Source: Methylophilus sp. (lineage in GTDB: Bacteria > Pseudomonadota > Gammaproteobacteria > Burkholderiales > Methylophilaceae). From it: a stretch of DNA of 62,807 bases. The translations under genes were made by a program, and so were the position numbers. The notes beneath the pieces were generated by a model, which ran no database searches, was not told where the DNA came from, and was given only the letters and a program-made list of their open reading frames with translations. The stretch is taken from NCBI RefSeq assembly GCF_008015755.1, contig NZ_SSGF01000028.1, positions 1 through 62,807 on the forward strand, written 5' to 3'. Shown here in pieces: positions 30,611-39,547 of this stretch (positions are counted from its first letter, which is position 1; each line of letters begins with the position of its first letter).

Positions 30611-31921
30611 ATGGTTCCACACTTAACAACGGCTTTGAGTGGCCCACTGTATACGCTGGAAAAACGCGTGTTACAGGCCATGCCGGATATCGAACACTGG
30701 TTTCGCACCAAATGGCAGGAAATCCCTGCCCCGTTTTATGCCAGCGTTGACCTGCGTAACGCCGGTTTTAAAATCGCGCCGGTAGATACCAATTTGTTCC
30801 CAGGCGGCTTTAACAACCTGAACCCAGAATTTTTAAGCCTCGCCGTGCAAGCAGCCCAAGTGGCAGTTGAAAAAATCTGCCCTGATGCACGCCGTTTATT
30901 ACTGATTCCAGAGAACCATACCCGCAACACCTATTATTTGCGCAACGTGCTTGAGCTGCACAACATCCTCAAAGCGGCCGGCATGGATGTGCGTATCGGC
31001 AGCTTGTCGCCAGACATCACCGCAATTACCAAGCTGGAAACCCACGATGGCCTGCCATTGATTCTGGAGCCCTTAGTGCGCGTGAAAAACCGCCTGCAAT
31101 TAAAGGCCGCTTCGTTTGAAGGCGTGGATTACCCGGCGTTTGATAGCTGTGCCATTTTGCTCAATAACGACTTGTCCGGCGGCGTGCCCGAGATGTTGCA
31201 AAACCTGGAACAAACCCTGATCCCACCCTTGCATGCAGGCTGGTTTACGCGCCGCAAATCACAACACTTTGCCGCCTATGACAAAGTGGTCGACGAGTTT
31301 TCGCAATTGCTTGAGATCGACCCTTGGTTGCTCAACCCGTATTTTGACACCGCCAGCGGCATTGATTTCCATGCCCGCGTCGGCGAAGACTTACTGGCAG
31401 ACAAAGTCGATGCCATCCTGAAAAAAATTCAGGCCAAATATGACGAATACGGCATCACGCAACAGCCGTTTGCGATTGTGAAAGCCGATGCTGGCACCTA
31501 TGGCATGGGCATCATGAGCGTTAAATCAGCAGACGAAGTGCGCGACCTCAACCGTAAAGCGCGCAATAAAATGTCAGTGATTAAAGAAGGCATGCAGGTA
31601 TCTGAGGTGATGATTCAGGAAGGCGTATACACTTTTGAGAACATCAACGATGCCGTGGCCGAACCGGTGGTGTATATGATGGACCACTTTGTGATTGGTG
31701 GCTTTTACCGCGTGCATACCAGCCGCGGCATTGATGAAAACCTCAATGCGCCCGGCATGCACTTTGCCCCACTCGCGTTTGAAAAACCCTGCACCCTGCC
31801 CGACTGTGCGGGCGCACCTGATGCGCCGCCCAACCGTTTTTATGCCTATGGCGTGGTGGCGCGCCTGGCGCTGTTAGCCGCAGGCATGGAGCTACAGGAC
31901 AACGACCCGTTGAATGATTAA
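30611..31921 (+). CDS. gshA: Glutamate-cysteine ligase (proteobacterial GshA type)
   Basis: First enzyme of glutathione synthesis, 436 residues. It belongs to the divergent GshA group found in Acidithiobacillus and many betaproteobacteria (TIGR02049 type), not to the E. coli or plant type. Recognised by VDLRNAGFKIAPVDTNLFPGG, the nucleotide-site-like FAIVKADAGTYGMGIMSVK and MDHFVIGGFYRVHTSRG. GGAGC lies upstream of the ATG. It is followed 18 bp later by gshB, which confirms the pathway. Confidence 0.93.
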   Translation: MVPHLTTALSGPLYTLEKRVLQAMPDIEHWFRTKWQEIPAPFYASVDLRNAGFKIAPVDTNLFPGGFNNLNPEFLSLAVQAAQVAVEKICPDARRLLLIPENHTRNTYYLRNVLELHNILKAAGMDVRIGSLSPDITAITKLETHDGLPLILEPLVRVKNRLQLKAASFEGVDYPAFDSCAILLNNDLSGGVPEMLQNLEQTLIPPLHAGWFTRRKSQHFAAYDKVVDEFSQLLEIDPWLLNPYFDTASGIDFHARVGEDLLADKVDAILKKIQAKYDEYGITQQPFAIVKADAGTYGMGIMSVKSADEVRDLNRKARNKMSVIKEGMQVSEVMIQEGVYTFENINDAVAEPVVYMMDHFVIGGFYRVHTSRGIDENLNAPGMHFAPLAFEKPCTLPDCAGAPDAPPNRFYAYGVVARLALLAAGMELQDNDPLND

Positions 31922-31939
31922 ACACCGCCGAGGCGCATA

Positions 31940-32875
31940 ATGAAACTGCTGTTTATTTTGGATCCGCTGGCCTCCCTCAAAAGCTATAAAGATACCAGCA
32001 TTGCCATCATGCGCGCCGCGCAAGCGCGTGGTCACACGCTCTATGTGTGTGAGCAGCACGACTGGCACCTGCAACGCGACACCGTCCACGTTGACGCCCA
32101 GCCTTTTGCCTTTGTTGACCATGACCACTGGCAAACCGGTGACAAAACCACGCACGTGCCAAGTGGGTTTGATGCAGTGCTCATGCGCAAAGACCCGCCG
32201 TTTGATAACGAATACCTCTACAGCACCTATTTGCTCGAACTAGCGCAACAACAAGGCGCGCGCATCATCAACGACCCGGCCTCTATTCGCGGCTGGAACG
32301 AAAAACTGTCAGTCACGCGTTTTGCGCAATTCACGCCGCCTTTTATCGTCACCAGCAAACAAGAGAAAATAATAGCCTTTTTGGCCGAACACGGCGACAT
32401 CATCGTCAAACCGCTGGATGGCATGGGCGGCAGTGGTATTTTTAGGCTGCGTACAGACGACCCGAATATCTACGCCATCCTCGAAACGCTTACCCAGTTT
32501 GAAGCACAAACCATCATGGTGCAGCGCTATATTCCTGAGATTAGCCAAGGCGATAAACGCATCCTGATCATCAACGGTGAGCCGTTGCCCTATGCACTCG
32601 CGCGCATCCCCAAAGCCGGCGAAACGCGCGGCAACCTGGCGGCTGGCGGCAAAGGCGTCGCGCAACCGCTCAGTGCCCGCGACCAGGAAATCGCGTCTAC
32701 AGTAGGCAAAACACTCAAACAACACGGCCTATTTTTAGTCGGACTGGATGTGATTGGCGACTATTTAACCGAAGTGAATGTCACCAGCCCCACCGGCATG
32801 GTGGAGATTGCCGCACAAACAGACTGTGACCCCGCCAAAGTCATGGTGGAAGCGCTGGAAAAACTCGCATCCTGA
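31940..32875 (+). CDS. gshB: Glutathione synthetase
   Basis: ATP-grasp enzyme of 311 residues that adds glycine to gamma-glutamylcysteine. The PreATP-grasp start MKLLFILDPLASLKSYKDTS, MRKDPPFDNEYLYSTYLLE, the ATP lid DIIVKPLDGMGGSGIFRL and the metal site DVIGDYLTEVNVTSPTGM are complete. Forms an operon with gshA. Confidence 0.97.
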   Translation: MKLLFILDPLASLKSYKDTSIAIMRAAQARGHTLYVCEQHDWHLQRDTVHVDAQPFAFVDHDHWQTGDKTTHVPSGFDAVLMRKDPPFDNEYLYSTYLLELAQQQGARIINDPASIRGWNEKLSVTRFAQFTPPFIVTSKQEKIIAFLAEHGDIIVKPLDGMGGSGIFRLRTDDPNIYAILETLTQFEAQTIMVQRYIPEISQGDKRILIINGEPLPYALARIPKAGETRGNLAAGGKGVAQPLSARDQEIASTVGKTLKQHGLFLVGLDVIGDYLTEVNVTSPTGMVEIAAQTDCDPAKVMVEALEKLAS

Positions 32876-32980
32876 CGTCCATCAGGCAACACACACCATC
32901 TGCATCTAGCTGATCAATTTTGATAAGATGGCTGATGTCACATAAGTGGCATCGTCAGTTGCCGTTGTAGGAGTGTCATC

Positions 32981-34255
32981 ATGCGTGTGTTGGTGCTGGG
33001 TTCTGGTGTCATTGGCGTCACAAGTGCTTATTACCTGGCATTAAAAGGGTTTGAGGTCACCGTCATAGACCGCCAGCCAGCCGTTGGCCTCGAAACCAGC
33101 TTTGCCAATGCAGGCCAGATTTCACCAGGCTATGCAGCGCCATGGGCAAGCCCGGATGTACCGCTCAAAGCGCTCAAGTGGCTGTTTCAACGCCATGCGC
33201 CTCTCCGTATTCGTCCCGATTTCAGCGTGTGGCAATGTCAGTGGATTGCACAATTTTTAGGCAACTGCTCCACCGCCCGCTACGACCTTAATAAATCACG
33301 GATGGTTCGGCTGGCAGAATACAGTCGCGACTGCCTGCGCACCTTGCGCACCAACACGGGCATCCAGTACGAAGCGCGTAGCCGCGGCACGCTGCAAGTC
33401 TTTCGCACACAAAAACAGCTCGCCGCTGAGGCCAAAGATATTGCCGTATTGAGCCGTATGGGGGTGGCTTTTGAGCATCTGGACCCCGCGGGCTGCACAC
33501 GTATCGAACCCGCACTGGCGCATGTAAAAGACCAGCTCCTAGGCGGCTTATATCTGCCTGGCGACGAAACTGGCGATTGCCAGTTGTTTACTCGCGAGTT
33601 GGCGTTGAAGGCACAGGCTCTGGGCGTGCAATTCGTCCAAGGCGTGAGCATCCAGCGCCTGATCACGCAACAAAATCAATTGCAAGGCGTAGAAATACAA
33701 ACCAATGCTGGCTTGGAAACACTGATAGCAGACCATTATGTAGTGGCCCTCGGCTGCTATTCACGCCCACTCACGCAGGCACTCGGACTGAATCTGCCAG
33801 TCTACCCAGTCAAAGGGTATTCACTGACCATCCCCATCACGAACCCCGATGCGGCGCCGCTATCCACCGTCATGGATGAAACCTACAAAGTGGCGATTAC
33901 TCGGTTTGACCAGCGCATCCGCGTCGGCGGCATTGCTGAACTGGCAGGCTTTGATTTGCGCCTCAACCCGCGCCGCCGCGCAACGCTGGAAATGGTATTC
34001 AATGGCTTGTTCCCACATGCTGGCGATCTCTCGCAAGCCTTATTCTGGACAGGCTTGCGCCCGATGACTCCGGATGGCACGCCCATCATAGGCCAGGCAG
34101 ATGCCCGCTACCCCAACGTGTGGCTGAATACTGGCCATGGCACCCTGGGCTGGACCATGGCATGCGGATCAGGCCAGGTATTAGCTGACCTGATGGCGCA
34201 TGACCAGCCCGCCATTGCGACCCAAGAATTAAGCAACAAACGCTATTCTTCTTAA
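32981..34255 (+). CDS. dadA: D-amino acid dehydrogenase, small subunit type
   Basis: FAD-dependent oxidoreductase of 424 residues (DAO family) that deaminates D-amino acids such as D-alanine and feeds electrons to the respiratory chain. N-terminal Rossmann motif [19 protein letters not shown], the DadA hallmark [21 protein letters not shown], and the C-terminal FAD motif [23 protein letters not shown] lies 8 bases before the ATG. D-Ala supply may come from the dacA carboxypeptidase and racemases, but no racemase gene is here. Confidence 0.93.
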   Translation: MRVLVLGSGVIGVTSAYYLALKGFEVTVIDRQPAVGLETSFANAGQISPGYAAPWASPDVPLKALKWLFQRHAPLRIRPDFSVWQCQWIAQFLGNCSTARYDLNKSRMVRLAEYSRDCLRTLRTNTGIQYEARSRGTLQVFRTQKQLAAEAKDIAVLSRMGVAFEHLDPAGCTRIEPALAHVKDQLLGGLYLPGDETGDCQLFTRELALKAQALGVQFVQGVSIQRLITQQNQLQGVEIQTNAGLETLIADHYVVALGCYSRPLTQALGLNLPVYPVKGYSLTIPITNPDAAPLSTVMDETYKVAITRFDQRIRVGGIAELAGFDLRLNPRRRATLEMVFNGLFPHAGDLSQALFWTGLRPMTPDGTPIIGQADARYPNVWLNTGHGTLGWTMACGSGQVLADLMAHDQPAIATQELSNKRYSS

Positions 34256-34458
34256 CGCCTGCTTTCACATCAAGCTGTGCCAAAATCGATCATCTTCAAG
34301 GTCTTAATCACCCATTAACGATATTCCTGAATGAATATAACGATGCTAAAATCTTTGTAGTTTATTGATCACCATTTTATTACTTACAAGGGAATAGTAA
34401 AGCCGCAATAGTGACCATAGACTAAAAACACCCTATTTATCACGAGAGGACAACCTTA

Positions 34459-36051
34459 GTGAAACATGTCAATCATCAGGCAATTAGCATTGCCGCGGGC
34501 GCCAAAGCGCCTTTTTTACACATTAACAAAATAACTGCCGCGCTCAGCACGGTGATGTTAGGGATGAGCATGACATCAGCCTGAGCAGACGCTGAAACAG
34601 ACGCCCGCATTGCACAATTGCAACAGATGTTAGAAGCACAACAACAGCAAATGCAAATGCTGGCAAATGAATTAAAAGCCTTAAAAGTAACATCGAGTAA
34701 ACCCGCCGAACCGCCGCCAGCCATCGCAACAGAAGAAAAACTGCAACTGCGTGAGCAACAATCAAAAATTGAGGCCATGGCGGATCAGTTAAAAACGCTG
34801 CAGTCAGCGCGCGGCCAGTCCACTGGCCAGCCAGTGTATGCCAACTTTAAAAATGGCTTGAGTTTTGAAGATGGTAGCGGGGCGTGGAAACTCGGCATTA
34901 ACGGCCGCGTGCAAGCCGATTACCGCAGTTTTGCACCCGACATTGCCGCGCCAGATACATTCAATATCAGGCGCGCACGATTGGGTGCCAATGTCGCCAT
35001 GAAAGATGTTGCCGCCCGGCTAGAAGCCGAATATAGCGGCACCGCCAACAATGGCAGCGTAGGCTTAACCTATGCGCACGTAGACTATACCCGCTTTAAT
35101 GGGTTTAAATTACGCACTGGCCAGTTCAAACCTTTTTATGGCCTAGAGCGGGCCATGAACGCCAACTTTACCGACTTTCAAGAACGCGGCTCTACCGATT
35201 ATTTGCTAGGCCCGACCTTTGACCGTGGTGTGATGGTATTTGGCGAACCCATCCCCGGCCTGTTTTATAACGCGTCCTGGACCGATGGCAAAGGGGTGAA
35301 TACAACCACCGCTAACGGCGACGAAACAGATGCCAAATATGACAATAAAGACGGCTTGGTGCGCGTCGTTGGCAATATTGCACAATTTGCAGGCTGGAAA
35401 GACAGTGTCGTTCACATGGGCGGTTTTTATGCCAAAGGACAACAAGAGCCTGGCAGCATTACCACACTCAACGTCCAGACCGAAGGTCGCGGTTATACCG
35501 TATTCTCCACAGACACGTTTACCAGAGCGGTTGACCGTAGCCGGCAAGGCTATGAACTGGCGCTCGCACACGGACCACTGAAATTTCAAACTGAACATAT
35601 CCGGGAAACGTTTGATGGCGCTAACTTTGATCGCGACTTGACCGCATGGTATGCCAGCGTCAATTGGATTGTGACCGGCGAAGCATTTGCCAGCACCTAT
35701 AAAGACGGCATGTTTGGGCGTTTGCGGCCCAAGCAGGACTTTGCCTGGGGTGGCGATGGCTGGGGCGCATTGCAGCTAGGTGCCCGGTACAGCAAATTTG
35801 ATGGCAGTGACTTTGTCACTACAAATGCCGCTGGCACTGGTCGCTTGTCCGCTGGTCGTTCTAATGAATTTGATAGCTGGACAATTGGTGCCAACTGGAT
35901 TCTGACGCCTTATGTGCGCTTAGTCGCCAACTACGTGCATACGCACTTTGATACGCCCGTGACCGTCACCACGCCTACAAGCAGCACCAATAAAAGCTAC
36001 ACGTTTGATCACGAAGATGCGATCACCATGCGCGCGCAGTTCGACTTTTAA
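34459..36051 (+). pseudogene. Phosphate-selective porin (OprP/OprO type), interrupted by an in-frame UGA
   Basis: Outer-membrane beta-barrel of the OprP/O family. The intact open frame from about 34627 to 36051 holds the coiled-coil N-terminus (MLEAQQQQMQMLANEL) and the full barrel (WKLGINGRVQADYRSF ... FNIRRARLGANVAMKD ... C-terminal AQFDF). The signal peptide lies further upstream in the same frame: GTG at 34459 behind AGAGGA, then ITAALSTVMLGMSMTSA. A TGA at 34582-34584 (codon 42) falls right at the expected signal-peptidase site (TSA-stop-ADAETDAR). Without the signal the barrel could not be exported. A TGG or CGA to TGA change, a sequencing error or readthrough are possible. All 489 downstream codons look intact. 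Confidence 0.75.
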
Positions 36052-36126
36052 TTTCCCTTTAACGCACCATTGGCGGCTACCGCCATGGTGCACACGCCTT
36101 TCGCCATCAGCATATAATGCCCTGAG

Positions 36127-37050
36127 CTACATCAGCACAAACTCTTTCGGCACTGGCGCTGCGGGTAGCACCTCATCCCCCAAGGCTTCCCTGAGTTCAA
36201 TTTCAATCAGATCGGTCAGCGCGTTAATCGGAAATGCGTTGGCAATCGGCGCAAAAGGCTCTTCCAGCTCGTTGCCCAAGGCATCCAGCCCAAACAGGGT
36301 GTAAGCGGCGAGCGCAGTCACAAATGGCGTCGCCCAACCCAAGGTATTGGCAAACCCAAAAGGCATTAAAAAGCAGAAGGTATAGGCGGTGCGATGCAAC
36401 AGCAAGGTATAGCCAAACGGAATCGGCGTATTTTGGATACGCTCACAGGCTGCCTGTGTCAGTGCCAGCTTCTGAATTAGCTCCTCTAGCAGGTTGAACT
36501 GGATAGGCTGAATGTGGCCCTCTCTCAGCGCTTCAATCAGAATACGCTCCATGGCGCGCAAAATGACCTCAGGCGGGTTTCTGCTCTGAGTAAACGCGCT
36601 GGCAATGTCTGCTGGCAATAACCGCGTTATTTTCGGCAATTGATCGCCCGGCCGGAGCTGCAACAACAGCGCATGTGCATACGCGATGTTATGTTCCAGC
36701 AGTTGTCTGCGTGACGGGCTAAGGCTGCCATCCTGGGGATCTAAAATTTGGCTCAAACGCGCGAGGTTTCTCGCTGTGAGCATAAACTCACCCCAGATTT
36801 TTCTCGCCTCCCACCAGCGCTCATAACAGGCGTTATTTCTAAACGCGAGAAAAATGGACAAGGTAATGCCCAGCAATGCAAACGGGCCACCGTCAAATCT
36901 GGGCAACCAGTCTGGTCTAAAAGTATATAAAGAAACCACCGCCGCAGACAGGGTCGCCACAAACACCATCAGTGGCATGATCCTGAGCACGATCGAACCT
37001 TTGATGATAAAAAACAGCTCTAAGAGATGGGGTCTGGGTCTGACGATCAC
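36127..37050 (-). CDS. Bestrophin-family ion channel
   Basis: Integral membrane protein of 307 residues of the bestrophin-like family (UPF0187/YneE), thought to form pentameric ion channels in bacteria. Signatures are the N-terminal RPRPHLLELFFIIKGSIVLRI, the LSIFLAFRNNACYERWWEARKIWGEF stretch and the C-terminal GLDALGNELEEPFAPIANAFP motif. It starts with GTG at 37050, six bases after AGGAGA. The physiological ion is not known. Confidence 0.9.
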   Translation of the reverse strand: MIVRPRPHLLELFFIIKGSIVLRIMPLMVFVATLSAAVVSLYTFRPDWLPRFDGGPFALLGITLSIFLAFRNNACYERWWEARKIWGEFMLTARNLARLSQILDPQDGSLSPSRRQLLEHNIAYAHALLLQLRPGDQLPKITRLLPADIASAFTQSRNPPEVILRAMERILIEALREGHIQPIQFNLLEELIQKLALTQAACERIQNTPIPFGYTLLLHRTAYTFCFLMPFGFANTLGWATPFVTALAAYTLFGLDALGNELEEPFAPIANAFPINALTDLIEIELREALGDEVLPAAPVPKEFVLM

Positions 37051-37213
37051 GGAAAGTCTCCTGCCTGGTGAACCATTGCGATAATGTTATACTCGATAGT
37101 CTGTAGTCTATCTGCCAGCGTGATACCTGCATGTTTGAAAAAGACAGGGGAAAGCGCTGGTTTAGCATTTTTTAGCGTCTGTGCCGTGCATCACCAGCGA
37201 ATGGATAAACATC

Positions 37214-37660
37214 ATGTTGAAATGGAAAGATATTCTCAAACTCGCCAGAGAAGGCAATCTGGCGCCCGATCACAAATTACAGAAATCCATCCGCGCCTGG
37301 CGTGAGATTCTGGATGATGAAGTGTTTGCGATTACTCGCCTCAGTGCCACCGAGCGGCCGTTTTCTTCTGAAATGTGTGTCGCGTTTAGCCCAGGGCGTT
37401 ACGCCTGTACCTGTTGCGAGCAAGTGCTGTTTGATTCGGGGCAAAAATTTGAATCGGCCTCAGGCTGGCCCTCTTTTGACCAACCGCTGGCAAGTAATGC
37501 CATTGCCTACTTTGCCGACGAAAGCCATGGCATGCAGCGCATAGAAGTGAAATGCAATGTGTGCGATGCGCATCTGGGGCATGTATTCCCTGATGGCAAA
37601 ACCGAGACTGGCTTGCGCTATTGCATCAATGGCAAAGCCATTAATTTCGTCGCCACCTAA
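37214..37660 (+). CDS. msrB: Peptide-methionine (R)-S-oxide reductase MsrB
   Basis: 148-residue cytoplasmic reductase that repairs the R-form of methionine sulfoxide. It has two zinc-binding CxxC pairs (CTCC and CNVC), the GWPSF motif and the catalytic Cys in LRYCINGKAINF. The start at 37214 (MLKWKDILKLAREG) matches family N-termini; upstream in-frame sequence does not. No strong ribosome site is visible. Confidence 0.94.
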   Translation: MLKWKDILKLAREGNLAPDHKLQKSIRAWREILDDEVFAITRLSATERPFSSEMCVAFSPGRYACTCCEQVLFDSGQKFESASGWPSFDQPLASNAIAYFADESHGMQRIEVKCNVCDAHLGHVFPDGKTETGLRYCINGKAINFVAT

Positions 37661-37688
37661 AAAACAGCGCTGACCATGGTCAGCGCTG
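37659..37688 (-). terminator. Perfect-palindrome terminator of the peroxidase gene
   Basis: A perfect 24-base palindrome (37665-37688, arms CAGCGCTGACCA and complement) is followed on the minus strand by six T (37664-37659). The T-run overlaps the msrB stop codon on the other strand. It lies 40 bp past the peroxidase stop. Confidence 0.85.
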
Positions 37689-37727
37689 CGACTTCTTAAA
37701 TACCCAATTCTCTGATATTCAATCGGG

Positions 37728-38717
37728 TTAGTGCCCCAGCCTTCTACCGTAACTCACCGCATAGGCGGCTGGCCGTGCTAGCAAGATAGGATCCTGGCTA
37801 GGCGCAATGCCATCGGTTAATTGCAGCGGGTTAAACATGATCGGTTTTTCTGCCGCTTGGCTGTCTGCCACCGCTTTATTCAAGGTGAGTGTCCCCAGCT
37901 CTACTGTTTGACGGCTATCAGGCCATACCACGGTTGCATTGTTCACGTCATCTCCTGGCGCAGCCAGTTGCAGCAACAGTTTATATTGCACGTCTTTGGC
38001 TTGCACGCGCGCGACAATATCCGTCATCAGGTAATCTGGCGCTGCTTTGTCAGCCGCGGCTTGGTTTAAATATTGCGCCCCAGCCACCGGCACAATCTGA
38101 TAACGGCCATAGACTGCCTTGCCTGCTGCGTTGGTAAATTGAAATGCATTCACGCCAAAAAATGGCTGCGTTGCAAAACTCACAGGCGCCGGTTTAGGCG
38201 TAGTGACAAATTTCAGGGCGGCCGGATGTGCACCCAAAAACTGCTCCACCGGGCTAGGCTTGGCCGTGCTGCCTTGTGAATCACGCACCGCGTTGAGCAA
38301 GCCTAAAAAATCTTCAGGCGTGGCGGCCGGAAAGCCATTCACCGAAATACTCACAATGTCGGTGGCACTACCGTCTGGCAATTGAAAGCGAATGGCGATG
38401 CCTTTTGGGAAAGCATTGCCATTGGCATCAGGAATATTCGGCACGCCCGTAGCATCAGAAAAACGCACCAGCACTGGCGTGGCTTTTTGGAAATGCGCCG
38501 CCTGGCTAATGCCTGCCGCCTGCGCCGTCGGCGTAAACGTGCCCTGCACCATCACACCTTTGGCGTGATTGGCACGATAGCCTGCATGGGGGCCACCAGA
38601 CAAAGTGGTTAAAGTATCCACCAATTGCTCGGTCACCGGTTTGTCATCAGCCAAGGCTGGATATGTCACGGCAACAGTGGCGGCAAACAACACGCTGAGG
38701 ATTGCGCTTATTTTCAT
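37728..38717 (-). CDS. Periplasmic catalase-family peroxidase (SrpA type)
   Basis: 329-residue secreted heme peroxidase with a catalase core. A Sec signal peptide (MKISAILSVLFAATVAVTYP, cleaved near ALA-DD) is followed by the distal His region (YRANHAKGVMVQGTF), VLVRFSDATGVPNIPD, FPKGIAIRF and a C-terminal Tyr region (PAAYAVSYGRRL) that would supply the proximal heme ligand. It is shorter than true catalases, as is normal for this group. The OhrR-like gene upstream and a shared palindromic motif in both promoters suggest redox control. Confidence 0.88.
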   Translation of the reverse strand: MKISAILSVLFAATVAVTYPALADDKPVTEQLVDTLTTLSGGPHAGYRANHAKGVMVQGTFTPTAQAAGISQAAHFQKATPVLVRFSDATGVPNIPDANGNAFPKGIAIRFQLPDGSATDIVSISVNGFPAATPEDFLGLLNAVRDSQGSTAKPSPVEQFLGAHPAALKFVTTPKPAPVSFATQPFFGVNAFQFTNAAGKAVYGRYQIVPVAGAQYLNQAAADKAAPDYLMTDIVARVQAKDVQYKLLLQLAAPGDDVNNATVVWPDSRQTVELGTLTLNKAVADSQAAEKPIMFNPLQLTDGIAPSQDPILLARPAAYAVSYGRRLGH

Positions 38718-38762
38718 TGTTAATTCCCTTTCACTAAAGTTTCAAAAAAAGATCACACAAAA

Positions 38763-38782
38763 TTAAATCGTGCACTACTTAA
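38763..38782. promoter_or_regulatory. Probable OhrR-type operator before the peroxidase gene
   Basis: The imperfect palindrome TTAAATCGTGCACTACTTAA lies 46 bp before the peroxidase start. It shares its A/T-flanked GTGC/GCAC core with the palindrome upstream of the MarR/OhrR gene (39293-39310). Confidence 0.5.
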
Positions 38783-38827
38783 ATGTTAAAAAAATCAACA
38801 CCCACTTTTTACTCAGTTGCCCGGGGC

Positions 38828-39280
38828 TCAGGCAACGTGTTGAATCAAATGATTGCGCAAACTATTCAAGCGCTCACGCAAGGCACCGAGCTCTTCCACC
38901 GAACAACCCATGGCACACAGCATGTCGTCCATAATACCTGCCGCGTGCTGTCGCAATTGCCGCCCTTGTGCGGTGAGACCAACAATCACCTGACGCTCAT
39001 CCTGGCTAGAGCGCACGCGCTCCACCAGTGCTGCTGCTTCGAGCCGTTTTAACAATGGCGTTAAAGTCGCAGAGTCTAAAAACAGTTGTTCGCCAATATC
39101 GCTCACCGTGCGCTGATCACTCTCCCACAATACCAGCATGACTAAATACTGTGAATAGGTGAGATCGAGCTTTTTTAACAATGGCCGATACACCTTGTTA
39201 ATGGCGAGCGACAGCGAATAGACCGAAAAGCATAACTGCTCTTGTAACACGGGTGTTTTAGTTTTTGCATCTTCACTCAT
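38828..39280 (-). CDS. MarR-family redox regulator (OhrR-like)
   Basis: 150-residue winged-helix regulator. A Cys near residue 17 (QLCFSVYSLSLAINKVYRPLLKKL) matches the peroxide-sensing Cys of OhrR. The DNA-binding part (TVSDIGEQLFLDSATLTPLLKRLE, DERQVIVGLTAQGRQL) follows. It is likely to repress the catalase-like peroxidase downstream on the same strand and itself, since a palindrome of related sequence precedes each gene. Confidence 0.88.
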   Translation of the reverse strand: MSEDAKTKTPVLQEQLCFSVYSLSLAINKVYRPLLKKLDLTYSQYLVMLVLWESDQRTVSDIGEQLFLDSATLTPLLKRLEAAALVERVRSSQDERQVIVGLTAQGRQLRQHAAGIMDDMLCAMGCSVEELGALRERLNSLRNHLIQHVA

Positions 39281-39292
39281 AAGCTTCGATTA

Positions 39293-39310
39293 TAAATAGC
39301 GCACTATTTA
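39293..39310. promoter_or_regulatory. Probable OhrR-type operator before the regulator gene
   Basis: TAAATAG and CTATTTA arms (7 bases, perfect) flank CGCA, 12 bp before the start codon of the MarR-family gene. Related to the motif at 38763-38782. Confidence 0.55.
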
Positions 39311-39329
39311 ATGGCAATATATTTAATGC

Positions 39330-39401
39330 TTATCTGTGAAAATAATTAATCACATAATGAACAATGAAATTGGCTTTTTTGTGCATTCTGATCTGGCTCA
39401 T
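39330..39401 (-). CDS. Possible 23-residue small protein or leader peptide
   Basis: An ATG at 39401 lies 6 bases after a full AGGAG ribosome site and opens a 23-codon frame (MSQIRMHKK ... VINYFHR). It ends 49 bp before the OhrR-like start. It is lysine- and histidine-rich with a short hydrophobic stretch. It may be a leader peptide for the regulator gene or chance. No homolog is recognised. The rest of 39281-39547 has no other gene. Confidence 0.3.
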   Translation of the reverse strand: MSQIRMHKKANFIVHYVINYFHR

Positions 39402-39502
39402 GACAATCTCCTGTAGGGTTAGGTGACCATCTTAAGCGGGTTGGATTGTGAAATAAAGTTGAATGTTTTAATGGCATCCATTAATAAAACTAATCAACAA
39501 AC

Positions 39503-39530
39503 AAAAAAGCCTCACCATAAGGTAAGGCTT
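39503..39530 (-). terminator. Intrinsic terminator of the EAL/GGDEF gene
   Basis: Arms AAGCCTTACC and GGTGAGGCTT (minus strand, one G-T wobble) with the loop TTAT are followed by six T. It lies 17 bp after the stop codon of the EAL/GGDEF gene. Confidence 0.85.
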
Positions 39531-39547
39531 GTGTATCACTCAACTGC

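Noticed and set aside
34582..34584. UGA in the porin read as selenocysteine
   Set aside because: No selenoprotein family has a Sec at a porin signal cleavage site and no obvious SECIS-like hairpin follows directly.
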